Origin: Sphingobacterium sp. ML3W
Lineage (GTDB): Bacteria; Bacteroidota; Bacteroidia; Sphingobacteriales; Sphingobacteriaceae
Assembly (NCBI RefSeq): GCF_000747525.1
Contig: NZ_CP009278.1
Coordinates: 4,464,001-4,528,000, forward strand
Reading direction: 5' to 3'
DNA length: 64,000 bases
Both the position numbers and the translations under genes were made by a program. The notes under the pieces were generated by a model. That model was not told the origin of the DNA. It was given only the letters and a program-made list of their open reading frames with translations, and did not search any database. Of this stretch, positions 53,972 through 61,586 are shown piece by piece (positions within the stretch are counted from its first letter, which is position 1; each line of letters opens with the position of its first letter).

Positions 53972-56224
53972 TTAAAATCCTAATCGGTCATCGTTTAAGG
54001 TTTCGGCCCCAGAACTGTCATCAACAGAACCTCCGCCACCTTCCCCATATTTAGAACAGTCCGTAACGCGACTCATTCCTCCTTCCGGAAGTTCAAAATC
54101 CCCTTTCGTATAGTTTAGTTTTTTATCCGCATACACTTTCTGCATATATAAAGCAAATACGGGCATAGCAGCAGCTGCACCCTGACCATCTTGCATATTA
54201 GCAAAACTAATACTGCGATCTTCAGCACCTGTCCAAACACCAGATACCAACTCGGGAGTTATACCAATAAACCAAGCATCCGCATTATCATTGGTTGTAC
54301 CTGTTTTTCCACCTATAGGATTGGTCAAATGATATTTCCATTGAATCCTTCTTCCTGTTCCTTTGGAAACAACAGACTTTAACATATCAACAATGATATA
54401 TGCCGACTCACTATTCAAGGCCTTCACCACTTTCGGAGCCTTCTCATATATTGGTGTTCCATTTTTATCTTCAATCCTAGAGATTGCGTTTGGTTCTATC
54501 CAAGTACCATGATTAACAAAAGCCGAATAGGCTCCCACCATATCAAATACCGAAGCTTCATATGCGCCAAGAGAAATGGATGGGTAATTGGGTATTTCAC
54601 TCGTAATACCCATTTTTTTCGTTAATGCCACAACTGCCTCTGGGGTTACTTGACTCACTAGATAAGCTGTAGCATAGTTTTGTGATAAAGCCAACGCATT
54701 AGCCAAAGTAATTGGGTTTCCCCCTTCAGCGGTCCCTCTTGGTGTCCAGTTCCCATAAGTCTGTTGATAATTAGGAATGTTATAACATGGAGAATAGCCA
54801 TTATCAATGGCAACGGCATATGTAAACGGTTTAGCTGTTGAACCCACTTGTCGCGTACCCATCTTTACTTGGTCATACTTATAGTGTTCAAAATTTATTC
54901 CACCTACCCAAGCTTTAATATGTCCTGTCTTTGGCTCCATGGACATCATCGCATTACGTAACATCAACTTATTATATCTAATGGAGTCTATTGGTGTCAT
55001 CACTGTATCTACCGAACCTTTCCATGTAAAAATTGACATCGGTACTTTTACCTGAAATGCTTTCTTTATTTCATTTTCAGAAAGACCACTTTCCTTCAAT
55101 ACGCGATAGCGCTCTGATCGTCGCATTCCCGTTGTCAAAAGCTTAGCCTTATCCCCTTTAAAAGCATCCTTATTTTTCCATTGGGCATCGAATTTCACCT
55201 GCAAAGACTTCATCCACTCTTTTTGCGCTTCTTCAGCATATTGCTGCATCGACATATTGATCGTTGTATAAATTTTCAACCCATCTCTATCCAAATCATA
55301 AGCCGTACCATCAGACCTTGTAATGGATAATCGTGCAAATTCCTTTTTGATTTCTTCCTTAAGTACAGCACGAAAATAAGGTGCCAATCCTTCTCCATAA
55401 TTGGCTATCCTCAACTTTAATCCTAGTGGTTTAGCTTTAGCACTGGCCTCCTCTTCTAACGAGATGAAATTCTCTTTATTCATATTGTCTAAAACTGTAT
55501 TTCTACGTATTAGCGCGTTTTGAGGATACCTTACTGGAGAGTATACCCCAGGGCCTTTTAACATACCAACCAATAGAGCAGCCTGCTCAGCAGTTAACTT
55601 ATCTGGAGTGGTATTAAAATAAGTACGTGCTGCAGATTTGATACCAAAGGTATTGTATGCACCAAAATCCACAGTATTAAAATACATCGTGATGATTTCT
55701 TCCTTAGTATAATTACGTTCTAGGCGGACCGCAGTAATCCATTCCTGAAATTTTTGTATAATACGTTTAGGGGCACTTTTAGCCCGACCTTCTGAAAATA
55801 AATTAAGTGCCAATTGCTGTGTTATCGTACTAGCACCCTGTTTATTACCTGTCAATGTGTGGAAAATAACTGTAATAGTACGTGTATAATCTATTCCCGA
55901 ATGATTATAAAACCGTTTATCTTCCGTAGAAATCAAAGCTTGTATTAAATAAGGAGACAGCTCACTGTATTTCACGTTAGAACGATTCTGTACGTAATAT
56001 GTACCTAAGACCTGATTATCCTCTGTTATAACTTCTGAAGCTAAGTTACTTTTAGGATTTTCGAGATCACTAAAAGATGGCAATTTACCAAACAAGCCCA
56101 GTCGCACACTAAATATAAATAGAAATCCAAAAGCTACTATTCCAATAATAAATTTCCAGAAGTTACGTGTGTATCGCTTAATATCTTCTGGTTGCAGTTG
56201 GTTTTTTTTTGATTCTCTCTTCAT
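53972..56224 (-). CDS. Class A penicillin-binding protein (PBP1A type)
   Basis: A 750-residue bifunctional peptidoglycan synthase. A single N-terminal membrane anchor (about 26-46) precedes the GT51 glycosyltransferase domain with catalytic E101 in ALISTEDKRFYNHSGID and the GASTITQQLALNLF motif. The transpeptidase domain has the S-x-x-K nucleophile in GSTAKP (near 461), the S-x-N motif in ALSQNYAT, and K-T-G in GGKTGTTND (near 639), all intact. The C-terminus ends in a Gly/Ser-rich and acidic tail. It polymerises and cross-links peptidoglycan on the periplasmic side. It lies upstream of uvrC on the same strand. Confidence 0.95.
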   Translation of the reverse strand: MKRESKKNQLQPEDIKRYTRNFWKFIIGIVAFGFLFIFSVRLGLFGKLPSFSDLENPKSNLASEVITEDNQVLGTYYVQNRSNVKYSELSPYLIQALISTEDKRFYNHSGIDYTRTITVIFHTLTGNKQGASTITQQLALNLFSEGRAKSAPKRIIQKFQEWITAVRLERNYTKEEIITMYFNTVDFGAYNTFGIKSAARTYFNTTPDKLTAEQAALLVGMLKGPGVYSPVRYPQNALIRRNTVLDNMNKENFISLEEEASAKAKPLGLKLRIANYGEGLAPYFRAVLKEEIKKEFARLSITRSDGTAYDLDRDGLKIYTTINMSMQQYAEEAQKEWMKSLQVKFDAQWKNKDAFKGDKAKLLTTGMRRSERYRVLKESGLSENEIKKAFQVKVPMSIFTWKGSVDTVMTPIDSIRYNKLMLRNAMMSMEPKTGHIKAWVGGINFEHYKYDQVKMGTRQVGSTAKPFTYAVAIDNGYSPCYNIPNYQQTYGNWTPRGTAEGGNPITLANALALSQNYATAYLVSQVTPEAVVALTKKMGITSEIPNYPSISLGAYEASVFDMVGAYSAFVNHGTWIEPNAISRIEDKNGTPIYEKAPKVVKALNSESAYIIVDMLKSVVSKGTGRRIQWKYHLTNPIGGKTGTTNDNADAWFIGITPELVSGVWTGAEDRSISFANMQDGQGAAAAMPVFALYMQKVYADKKLNYTKGDFELPEGGMSRVTDCSKYGEGGGGSVDDSSGAETLNDDRLGF

Positions 56225-56669
56225 TGAACCTTATTCTTTCTCAATTTTACTTTTTAATAAATCTCATGAATTATACTCCCCGCTACAATATCAGATAATG
56301 TGCCAAAGATTATATGTATGACAACAAAGATATTACAAATATTTTGAGGAATCTTCATTCGGCACCACATCCATCAAAAAAACACAAAAAAAGATTTCAT
56401 TGTTTCATTGAAAAATAGTGTCCATTATTTGATAAACTGGCTCCCATCGATAAGACAAGCATAAATATAAGACATACGAAATTTCAAATCCCATATCAAC
56501 TCTCCTCCATAATAATTTGGAATATAGTCTTAGCTTGTTATTTCAGAAATTTAGTTTAGATTTAAAAATAAATTATGGCAGCTATCTTTAGATTGATATA
56601 AATAGGAATACTTAACTTATTAAGTTTCAGGATTTGATTCTAAATTATTCAAAACCATAACAAAACAGT
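56225..56669. other. Intergenic region, divergent promoters expected
   Basis: A 445-bp A+T-rich gap between the divergent PBP and MFS genes. It must hold promoters for both, but I see no exact TAnnTTTG element with a proper -33 partner, no tRNA and no convincing small gene. Confidence 0.5.
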
Positions 56670-57887
56670 ATGCAGGTCAACACGTCAAAAAGCTTATTCT
56701 TCATTTTTTCAACTGTACTAATAGACATTATTGGCTTGGGGATTATCATCCCAGTGATGCCCAAATTAATTGAAGAGTTAATTGGAGGCACCCTAAGCGA
56801 TGCATCACGCTATGGCGGTTTGCTGATGTTTAGTTATGCATTAACCCAGTTTTTTTTCGCTTCTGTATTGGGGAATCTCAGTGACAGGTTTGGCAGAAGA
56901 CCGATACTCTTAATTTCGCTTCTAGGATTTTCAGTGAATTATCTATTAATGGGGTTGGCACCTACGATACTTTGGCTCTTTATAGGCCGTTTCATCGCAG
57001 GTATAACAGGTGCGAGCTATACCGTAGCTGCAGCTTTTATTGCGGATATCAGTTCGCACGAAAAGAAAGCTCAAAACTTTGGTCTATTGGGTGCAGCTTT
57101 TGGCTTAGGGTTCATCATTGGACCATTATTAGGAGGTGTATTGGGGCATTATGGCGCCAGAATACCATTCTATGCTGCTGCTATTCTTAGTTTTATGAAT
57201 TTTCTCTATGGTTACTTTTTCATTCCTGAATCCCTTAAGAAAGAAAATAGAAGACCTTTCAAGTGGAAAAATGCCAATCCAGTTGGTGCATTCAAACAAC
57301 TCGCTAAATTCCCCCACTTGAAACAACTGTTTATTTGTATCTTTTTAATTAATATTGCAGCTCATGCGGTACAAAGCACATGGTCCTATTATACGATGGA
57401 AAGGTATCATTGGGATGAAAGAATGGTCGGTCTATCATTAGGTTTTATAGGGACATTACTTGCGATTGTTCAAGCTGGACTACTACGCATCATTATTCCA
57501 AAACTGGGTTTAGAAAAAAGCATTCTCATTGGATCCGCCCTCTACATGATAGCAATGCCATTAATGGGAGCTGCATATGCTCCCTGGCTACTTTTCGTTG
57601 CCATTGTCCCCTACGTTTTTGCTGGGATAACTGGAACAGCAATTCAAAGTCTTGTTTCTAATGAAACACCAGCAAATGAACAAGGCCAGATACAAGGCGG
57701 ACTGACGAGTATAATCAGTCTTACTGCCATCATTGGTCCACCGGTAATGAGTTGGCTATTTGCACATTTTACCGATAAAAAAGAAGCTCTCTATATACCC
57801 GGAGCTCCTTTCTATTTGGGGTTTGTACTCACTGCAATAAGTTTTATTGTCGCCTGTTTCTTTTTCAGAAATAAAACGAAGAATTAA
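56670..57887 (+). CDS. MFS drug/tetracycline-type exporter
   Basis: A 405-residue major facilitator superfamily protein with 12 predicted membrane helices. Motif A between TM2 and TM3 is GNLSDRFGRRPILLI (the G-x-x-x-D-R-x-G-R-R signature) and the TM4-5 region has FIGRFIAGITGASYTVAAAF with GLIIGP-type GLGFIIGPLLGG, the antiporter motif C. The overall pattern resembles TetA of the tetracycline/multidrug branch. True tetracycline resistance cannot be claimed; Bacteroidota chromosomes often carry such homologues with unknown substrates. Its last four bases overlap the convergent ispF stop, so there is no room for a terminator between them. Confidence 0.85.
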   Translation: MQVNTSKSLFFIFSTVLIDIIGLGIIIPVMPKLIEELIGGTLSDASRYGGLLMFSYALTQFFFASVLGNLSDRFGRRPILLISLLGFSVNYLLMGLAPTILWLFIGRFIAGITGASYTVAAAFIADISSHEKKAQNFGLLGAAFGLGFIIGPLLGGVLGHYGARIPFYAAAILSFMNFLYGYFFIPESLKKENRRPFKWKNANPVGAFKQLAKFPHLKQLFICIFLINIAAHAVQSTWSYYTMERYHWDERMVGLSLGFIGTLLAIVQAGLLRIIIPKLGLEKSILIGSALYMIAMPLMGAAYAPWLLFVAIVPYVFAGITGTAIQSLVSNETPANEQGQIQGGLTSIISLTAIIGPPVMSWLFAHFTDKKEALYIPGAPFYLGFVLTAISFIVACFFFRNKTKN

Positions 57888-58363
57888 ACTTTCTCAATTA
57901 AACAAACTGCATAAGCGACTACACCTTCTTGTCTTCCGATAAATCCCATCGTTTCATTGGTGGTTGCTTTGATGGAAATATCATCAACGGAAATACCCGC
58001 AGCTTCCGCGATTTTCTCCTTCATCTGGCCAATATAAGGCTTGATTTTTGGAGCTTCCAAACAAAGCATTGCATCTATATTTCCAATTGTATAACCTTTA
58101 TCTCCGATTAATCGAACGCAATGCTTTAATAGAATTAAACTACTGATTCCTTTCCATTGCACATCAGTATTTGGAAAGTGATAACCAATATCTTCCAAAT
58201 TAGCTGCACCTAATAGTGCATCGCATATTGCATGCGCTAAAACATCGGCATCTGAATGACCAAATGCACCGGCATGGTGATCCAATTCAACACCACCTAA
58301 TATAAACGGATGTCCCTCCTTTATTTGATGGACATCAAAGCCAAAACCAACTTTAATTTTCAT
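57884..58363 (-). CDS. ispF: 2-C-methyl-D-erythritol 2,4-cyclodiphosphate synthase
   Basis: A 159-residue IspF that cyclises CDP-ME 2-phosphate to MEcPP in the non-mevalonate isoprenoid pathway. The N-terminal GFGFDVHQIKEG carries the zinc-binding Asp10 and His12; a second block is HSDADVLAHAICDALLGAAN with the third zinc-site His, and KATTNETMGFIGRQEG is the conserved C-terminal nucleotide-binding motif. All metal ligands are present. The length is normal. No other MEP-pathway genes are nearby. Its stop codon overlaps the end of the convergent MFS gene by 4 bp. Confidence 0.97.
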   Translation of the reverse strand: MKIKVGFGFDVHQIKEGHPFILGGVELDHHAGAFGHSDADVLAHAICDALLGAANLEDIGYHFPNTDVQWKGISSLILLKHCVRLIGDKGYTIGNIDAMLCLEAPKIKPYIGQMKEKIAEAAGISVDDISIKATTNETMGFIGRQEGVVAYAVCLIEKV

Positions 58364-58578
58364 AATAGCTAAGGTAACACTTTAAATTATCTTCCTCATC
58401 ATAAACTCGGTTACCAAAACAATTTGTATACTCATATATGCATACCCATAAATCTCTAAGACCAGACATCAATACGCTGTGCTTCCATCAATTTTATAAC
58501 CTAATTTTAAATAAAACATGACCTATACCCGCATGTTTTACAACATAGGACTATATCCATCATTGCGAAAGAGCAAAA

Positions 58579-58606
58579 AAAAGCGTCTAATTTCTTAGAC
58601 GCTTTT
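58579..58606 (-). terminator. Terminator after the glycogen-synthase-like gene
   Basis: The perfect 12-bp stem AAAAGCGTCTAA/TTAGACGCTTTT closes a TTTC tetraloop and is preceded by a long A-tract that becomes T-rich on the minus strand. It begins 25 bp past the stop. The rest of the gap to ispF is unremarkable. Confidence 0.9.
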
Positions 58607-58631
58607 AAAAATTTCAATAATGGTCGCTACC

Positions 58632-59456
58632 TTAGACTGTAGTTTCTTCTTCTACAGGAGCAAATTGATCAAACAAATCATTGAAAGCTTCATAGTCATC
58701 ATCACCATTTGGTTCGAAAACTTGAATACCCTTCTCATTTACATACGCAAGTATCTCTGGGTTTACACCAGCTTCTGCTATAACTGCAACATCTGTAAAA
58801 TTCAACGCTCCTTTATAGATATTCACATAACTACCATCTCCATAAGGGGCAACATCATCCTTAGTCAACGCACCTTCAGGAGCTATTTCTCTGTATCTAT
58901 CGCCTAGAGTTCCTGAGAACTCCTCATTATACAATGAATACATCACTTTGGCTCCCTTAAAAGTAGGGTCATCTTTATATGTTGTCTTTAAATAAGCCGG
59001 AACTAACGCTGAGAACCATCCATGGCAATGTACCACATCCGGTGACCAACCTAATTTCTTAACCGTTTCCAATGCTCCTTTACAGAAGAACACAGAACGC
59101 TCATTGTTGTCATTAAAAAATTCTCCATTCTCATCACGAAAAACTTTTTTCCGCTGAAAATAGTCTTCATTATCCAAAAAGTAAACCTGCATACGTGCCG
59201 CAGGCAATGAAGCTACCTTAATGATTAGCGGATTGTCATTGTTATCCACCACAATGTTTAAGCCTGACAAACGAATCACCTCATGCAATCGATTTCTACG
59301 CTCATTGATATTACCAAAACGAGGCATAAGAATTCGGATTTCAAATCCTTTTTCTTGCATAGCCTGTGGCAATTGACGCGTGATTTCAGAAATTTTAGTT
59401 AATTCGAGGAAAGGCGACATCTCGTGGGTTATAAACAATATCTTCGTTTTTGCCAT
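58632..59456 (-). CDS. Single-domain glycogen/starch-synthase-like protein
   Basis: A 274-residue protein that matches only the N-terminal GT5 half of glycogen synthase (ILFITHEMSPFLELTKISEI at the start; VVHCHGWFSALVPAYLKTTY in the middle). In true GlgA the start loop carries the K-x-G-G-L ADP-glucose motif; here the position reads ELTKISEI, with no G-G. The C-terminal Rossmann half that completes the active site is absent, and the protein ends in an acidic tail (GDDDYEAF onward). Similar short proteins appear conserved beside panC in Bacteroidota, so this is not a recent truncation. It is divergent from panC. A binding or regulatory role is more likely than polymer synthesis. Confidence 0.75.
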   Translation of the reverse strand: MAKTKILFITHEMSPFLELTKISEITRQLPQAMQEKGFEIRILMPRFGNINERRNRLHEVIRLSGLNIVVDNNDNPLIIKVASLPAARMQVYFLDNEDYFQRKKVFRDENGEFFNDNNERSVFFCKGALETVKKLGWSPDVVHCHGWFSALVPAYLKTTYKDDPTFKGAKVMYSLYNEEFSGTLGDRYREIAPEGALTKDDVAPYGDGSYVNIYKGALNFTDVAVIAEAGVNPEILAYVNEKGIQVFEPNGDDDYEAFNDLFDQFAPVEEETTV

Positions 59457-59506
59457 CTCCAGTTTTTATTTATTTTATTTTTTATTAGAACAGTAAAATC
59501 GGTCTA

Positions 59507-59537
59507 CAAAGATACATAAAATATCCCGACTATGCAA
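59507..59537 (-). promoter_or_regulatory. Promoter of the glycogen-synthase-like gene
   Basis: On the minus strand TTG (59535-59537) and TATCTTTG (59507-59514) are separated by 20 bp, matching the Bacteroidota promoter. The -7 element lies 51 bp upstream of the ATG at 59456. Confidence 0.55.
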
Positions 59538-59608
59538 TTCATTACAAATCATCGTTTTATAATCACAAATATATTCCCCACTTTTGCCCTGTATTAAAAT
59601 TTCTAAAA

Positions 59609-60454
59609 GTGAGAATTTTCAAGACTAAAAAAGAGCTCCAAGATTACCTGGAAACAGCGCGAATCAACAAGCAAAAAATAGCTCTTATCCCGACAATGGG
59701 TGCATTACATGCGGGACATATCTCGTTATTGGATTACGCAAAACCGTTATCCGAAATCACAGTTTGTAGCATTTTCGTAAATCCTACGCAATTCAATGAT
59801 CCCAAAGATTTAGAAAAATATCCAAGACCATTAGAGCAAGATATTGCTTTATTAGAAGTTGCCAAATGCGATGTGCTATTTTTACCTTCCGTCGAAGAAA
59901 TGTACCCCGATCCAGACGAACAATGGCATATCAATTTAGCTGGACTTGATGAAATTTGGGAAGGTGAAATGAGACCTGGACATTTTCAGGGAGTTACCCA
60001 AGTTGTTTATAAATTATTTAGTTTAGTACAACCCGATATTGCTTGTTTTGGTCAAAAAGACTTTCAACAGGTGATGGTCATTGAACATATGATTAAAGTA
60101 AAGCAATTACCGATTACAATAGCACTCTGCCCTATCATCCGAGATGAACATGGACTTGCTTTAAGTTCTAGAAATATGCGCCTCTCTGAAAAAGGTAAGT
60201 ATCAAGCTTTAGCTTTGTTCCGAACACTCCAGTTTATCAAAAACAATTTTACAAGCAAACCCTTACATGAAATACAAATACTAGCTACTGAACAGTTAGA
60301 AGCAAGCGATGGTATCGCATTGGAATATCTTGCTATTTGCGAAACGACCACGTTACAGGAGGCCGATACAATTGACGCAAATAAAAAATATGTGGCACTT
60401 GTAACAGCACGCGTAGAGGATGTACGCCTTATTGATAATATGATTTTGAATTAA
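59609..60454 (+). CDS. panC: Pantothenate synthetase
   Basis: A 281-residue pantoate-beta-alanine ligase that joins pantoate and beta-alanine with ATP to give pantothenate, the precursor of coenzyme A. The nucleotide-binding HIGH-type motif is in IPTMGALHAGHISLLD; FVNPTQFNDPKDLEKYPR is the pantoate region; GQKDFQQVMVIEHM is a conserved substrate-site block; and SSRNMRLSEKGK replaces the KMSKS loop. Translation starts at a GTG (59609). It precedes panD by 57 bp on the same strand, and panD supplies its beta-alanine, so the two form a pathway pair. Confidence 0.96.
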   Translation: MRIFKTKKELQDYLETARINKQKIALIPTMGALHAGHISLLDYAKPLSEITVCSIFVNPTQFNDPKDLEKYPRPLEQDIALLEVAKCDVLFLPSVEEMYPDPDEQWHINLAGLDEIWEGEMRPGHFQGVTQVVYKLFSLVQPDIACFGQKDFQQVMVIEHMIKVKQLPITIALCPIIRDEHGLALSSRNMRLSEKGKYQALALFRTLQFIKNNFTSKPLHEIQILATEQLEASDGIALEYLAICETTTLQEADTIDANKKYVALVTARVEDVRLIDNMILN

Positions 60455-60511
60455 TTGTCACATTATACTTATTAGCTTTACATTTTTACAAGAAAAATCT
60501 AACTTTGTCAC

Positions 60512-60862
60512 ATGTTTATAGAGGTAATGAAATCTAAAATCCACCGTGTTCGGGTTACTCAAGCCGAGCTGAATTACGTTGGTAGTATCACAATTGATGA
60601 GGATTTAATGGACGCAGCAAATATTATTGCAAATGAAAAAGTTCAGATCGTTAACAATAATAATGGTGCTCGTTTAGAAACATATGTTATTCCTGGAAGA
60701 AGAGCGTCTGGTACTATTTGTTTAAATGGAGCTGCAGCAAGATTAGTTCAGGTAGGTGATATCGTTATCATCATATCATATGCACAGATGGAGATGGAAG
60801 AGGCCAAGAAACATATTCCGAGCTTAGTTTTTCCAGATGACAACAATCAACTTATAAAATAA
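60512..60862 (+). CDS. panD: Aspartate 1-decarboxylase precursor
   Basis: A 116-residue pyruvoyl-dependent enzyme that makes beta-alanine from aspartate. The self-cleavage site is G24-S25 (NYVGSITID), at exactly the same position as in E. coli PanD, which supports the ATG at 60512. SKIHRVRVTQAEL before it and GARLETYVIPG, GTICLNGAAARLV and GDIVIIISYAQM after it are family motifs. The product is used directly by panC next door. It ends upstream of a clear terminator. Confidence 0.96.
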   Translation: MFIEVMKSKIHRVRVTQAELNYVGSITIDEDLMDAANIIANEKVQIVNNNNGARLETYVIPGRRASGTICLNGAAARLVQVGDIVIIISYAQMEMEEAKKHIPSLVFPDDNNQLIK

Positions 60863-60913
60863 ACTCTTAAAAATAAACTTTCAATAGAAAGATACGTTTA
60901 TTTTCAATAATTT

Positions 60914-60941
60914 AGCACTCGTATTAAGCGAGTGCTTTTTT
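60914..60941 (+). terminator. Terminator after panCD
   Basis: The 8-bp stem AGCACTCG/CGAGTGCT has a 7-nt loop and is followed by TTTTTA, a textbook intrinsic terminator. It lies 51 bp past the panD stop and 10 bp before the next ATG. Confidence 0.9.
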
Positions 60942-60950
60942 ATTATCCAC

Positions 60951-61310
60951 ATGTCGAATAAAACAAATATCAGGAATATCTTAGCATCAATGCAACTTGC
61001 ATTGATCAGCTTGATTATTATTTCTGGTGTTATTTTTATGCACAAAGAGGTAAAATCAAACGGGGAGATTGTCATGCACAATCACCCTTACGATTTTACA
61101 AACGATCAGCCTAGACAGCAAGAATCCGATGACCAGATTGATTTCTTAAATGTTGTCTACCATCAAAATTTTGTTCAAAGTGAATTTATAGTTTTTGAAG
61201 AACCTATTCGAACTATCTTTCATGTATATAGCTATCAAGTCTATACGCCCGTATCCTACAATCGTATAGTCAATCATGCTTTTCTTCGGGGACCCCCAAA
61301 AATTTCTTAA
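60951..61310 (+). CDS. Small membrane-anchored His-containing protein
   Basis: A 119-residue protein with one N-terminal hydrophobic helix (ALISLIIISGVIFM, about 17-30) that may be a signal anchor, leaving a C-terminal part outside the cytoplasm. The mature part contains MHNHPYDF and HQNF, and ends with NHAFLRGPPKIS. The R-G-P-P ending is common in small exported proteins found beside metal-type TonB receptors in Bacteroidota. It has no recognised domain. It sits directly upstream of a TonB receptor with a CxxC-containing plug, so a role in metal handling is plausible but unproven. The start is the only ATG downstream of the panD terminator. Confidence 0.65.
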   Translation: MSNKTNIRNILASMQLALISLIIISGVIFMHKEVKSNGEIVMHNHPYDFTNDQPRQQESDDQIDFLNVVYHQNFVQSEFIVFEEPIRTIFHVYSYQVYTPVSYNRIVNHAFLRGPPKIS

Positions 61311-61586
61311 AATAATATAATATTTTGCATTCATCTCCAATTAAGATGAATGTTATTCGTCGTGCAATAGTATGTCGCACAGCGGCCTGCTATGCCATAT
61401 TCATAATTTCAACGAAATGATGAAACCTTCAAGAGCAAACAGCAATGAAATAGGCAAACTATGCCTTTATTTCATTACCGGGAATTAAAAAACCTGCTCA
61501 TGATAGCTTCATGCATTTAAAATCGAGTGCAATGAGCCCAATAAAACAATGGGGCTAACACGCATCATTAAAACAACTATATTCTA
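61311..61586 (+). promoter_or_regulatory. Hairpin-rich leader of a TonB receptor gene
   Basis: This 276-bp gap has several inverted repeats: CATTCATCT/AGATGAATG (61328-61352), AATGAAATAGGCA/TGCC-TATTTCATT (61444-61476), CATGA/TCATG (61499-61513), and AGCCC/GGGCT (61535-61556). The first is a possible terminator of the preceding gene. I cannot match the set to a known riboswitch such as the cobalamin element. Confidence 0.4.

Noticed and set aside
56670..57887. Acquired tetracycline-resistance gene
   Set aside because: The protein is TetA-like but there is no mobile element or resistance-cassette context, and its base composition resembles its neighbours; an intrinsic exporter is more likely.
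61311..61586. Cobalamin riboswitch before the TonB receptor
   Set aside because: I do not see the conserved B12-box core (GCCAGG-type segment) or its usual arrangement, so I list only an unidentified structured leader.
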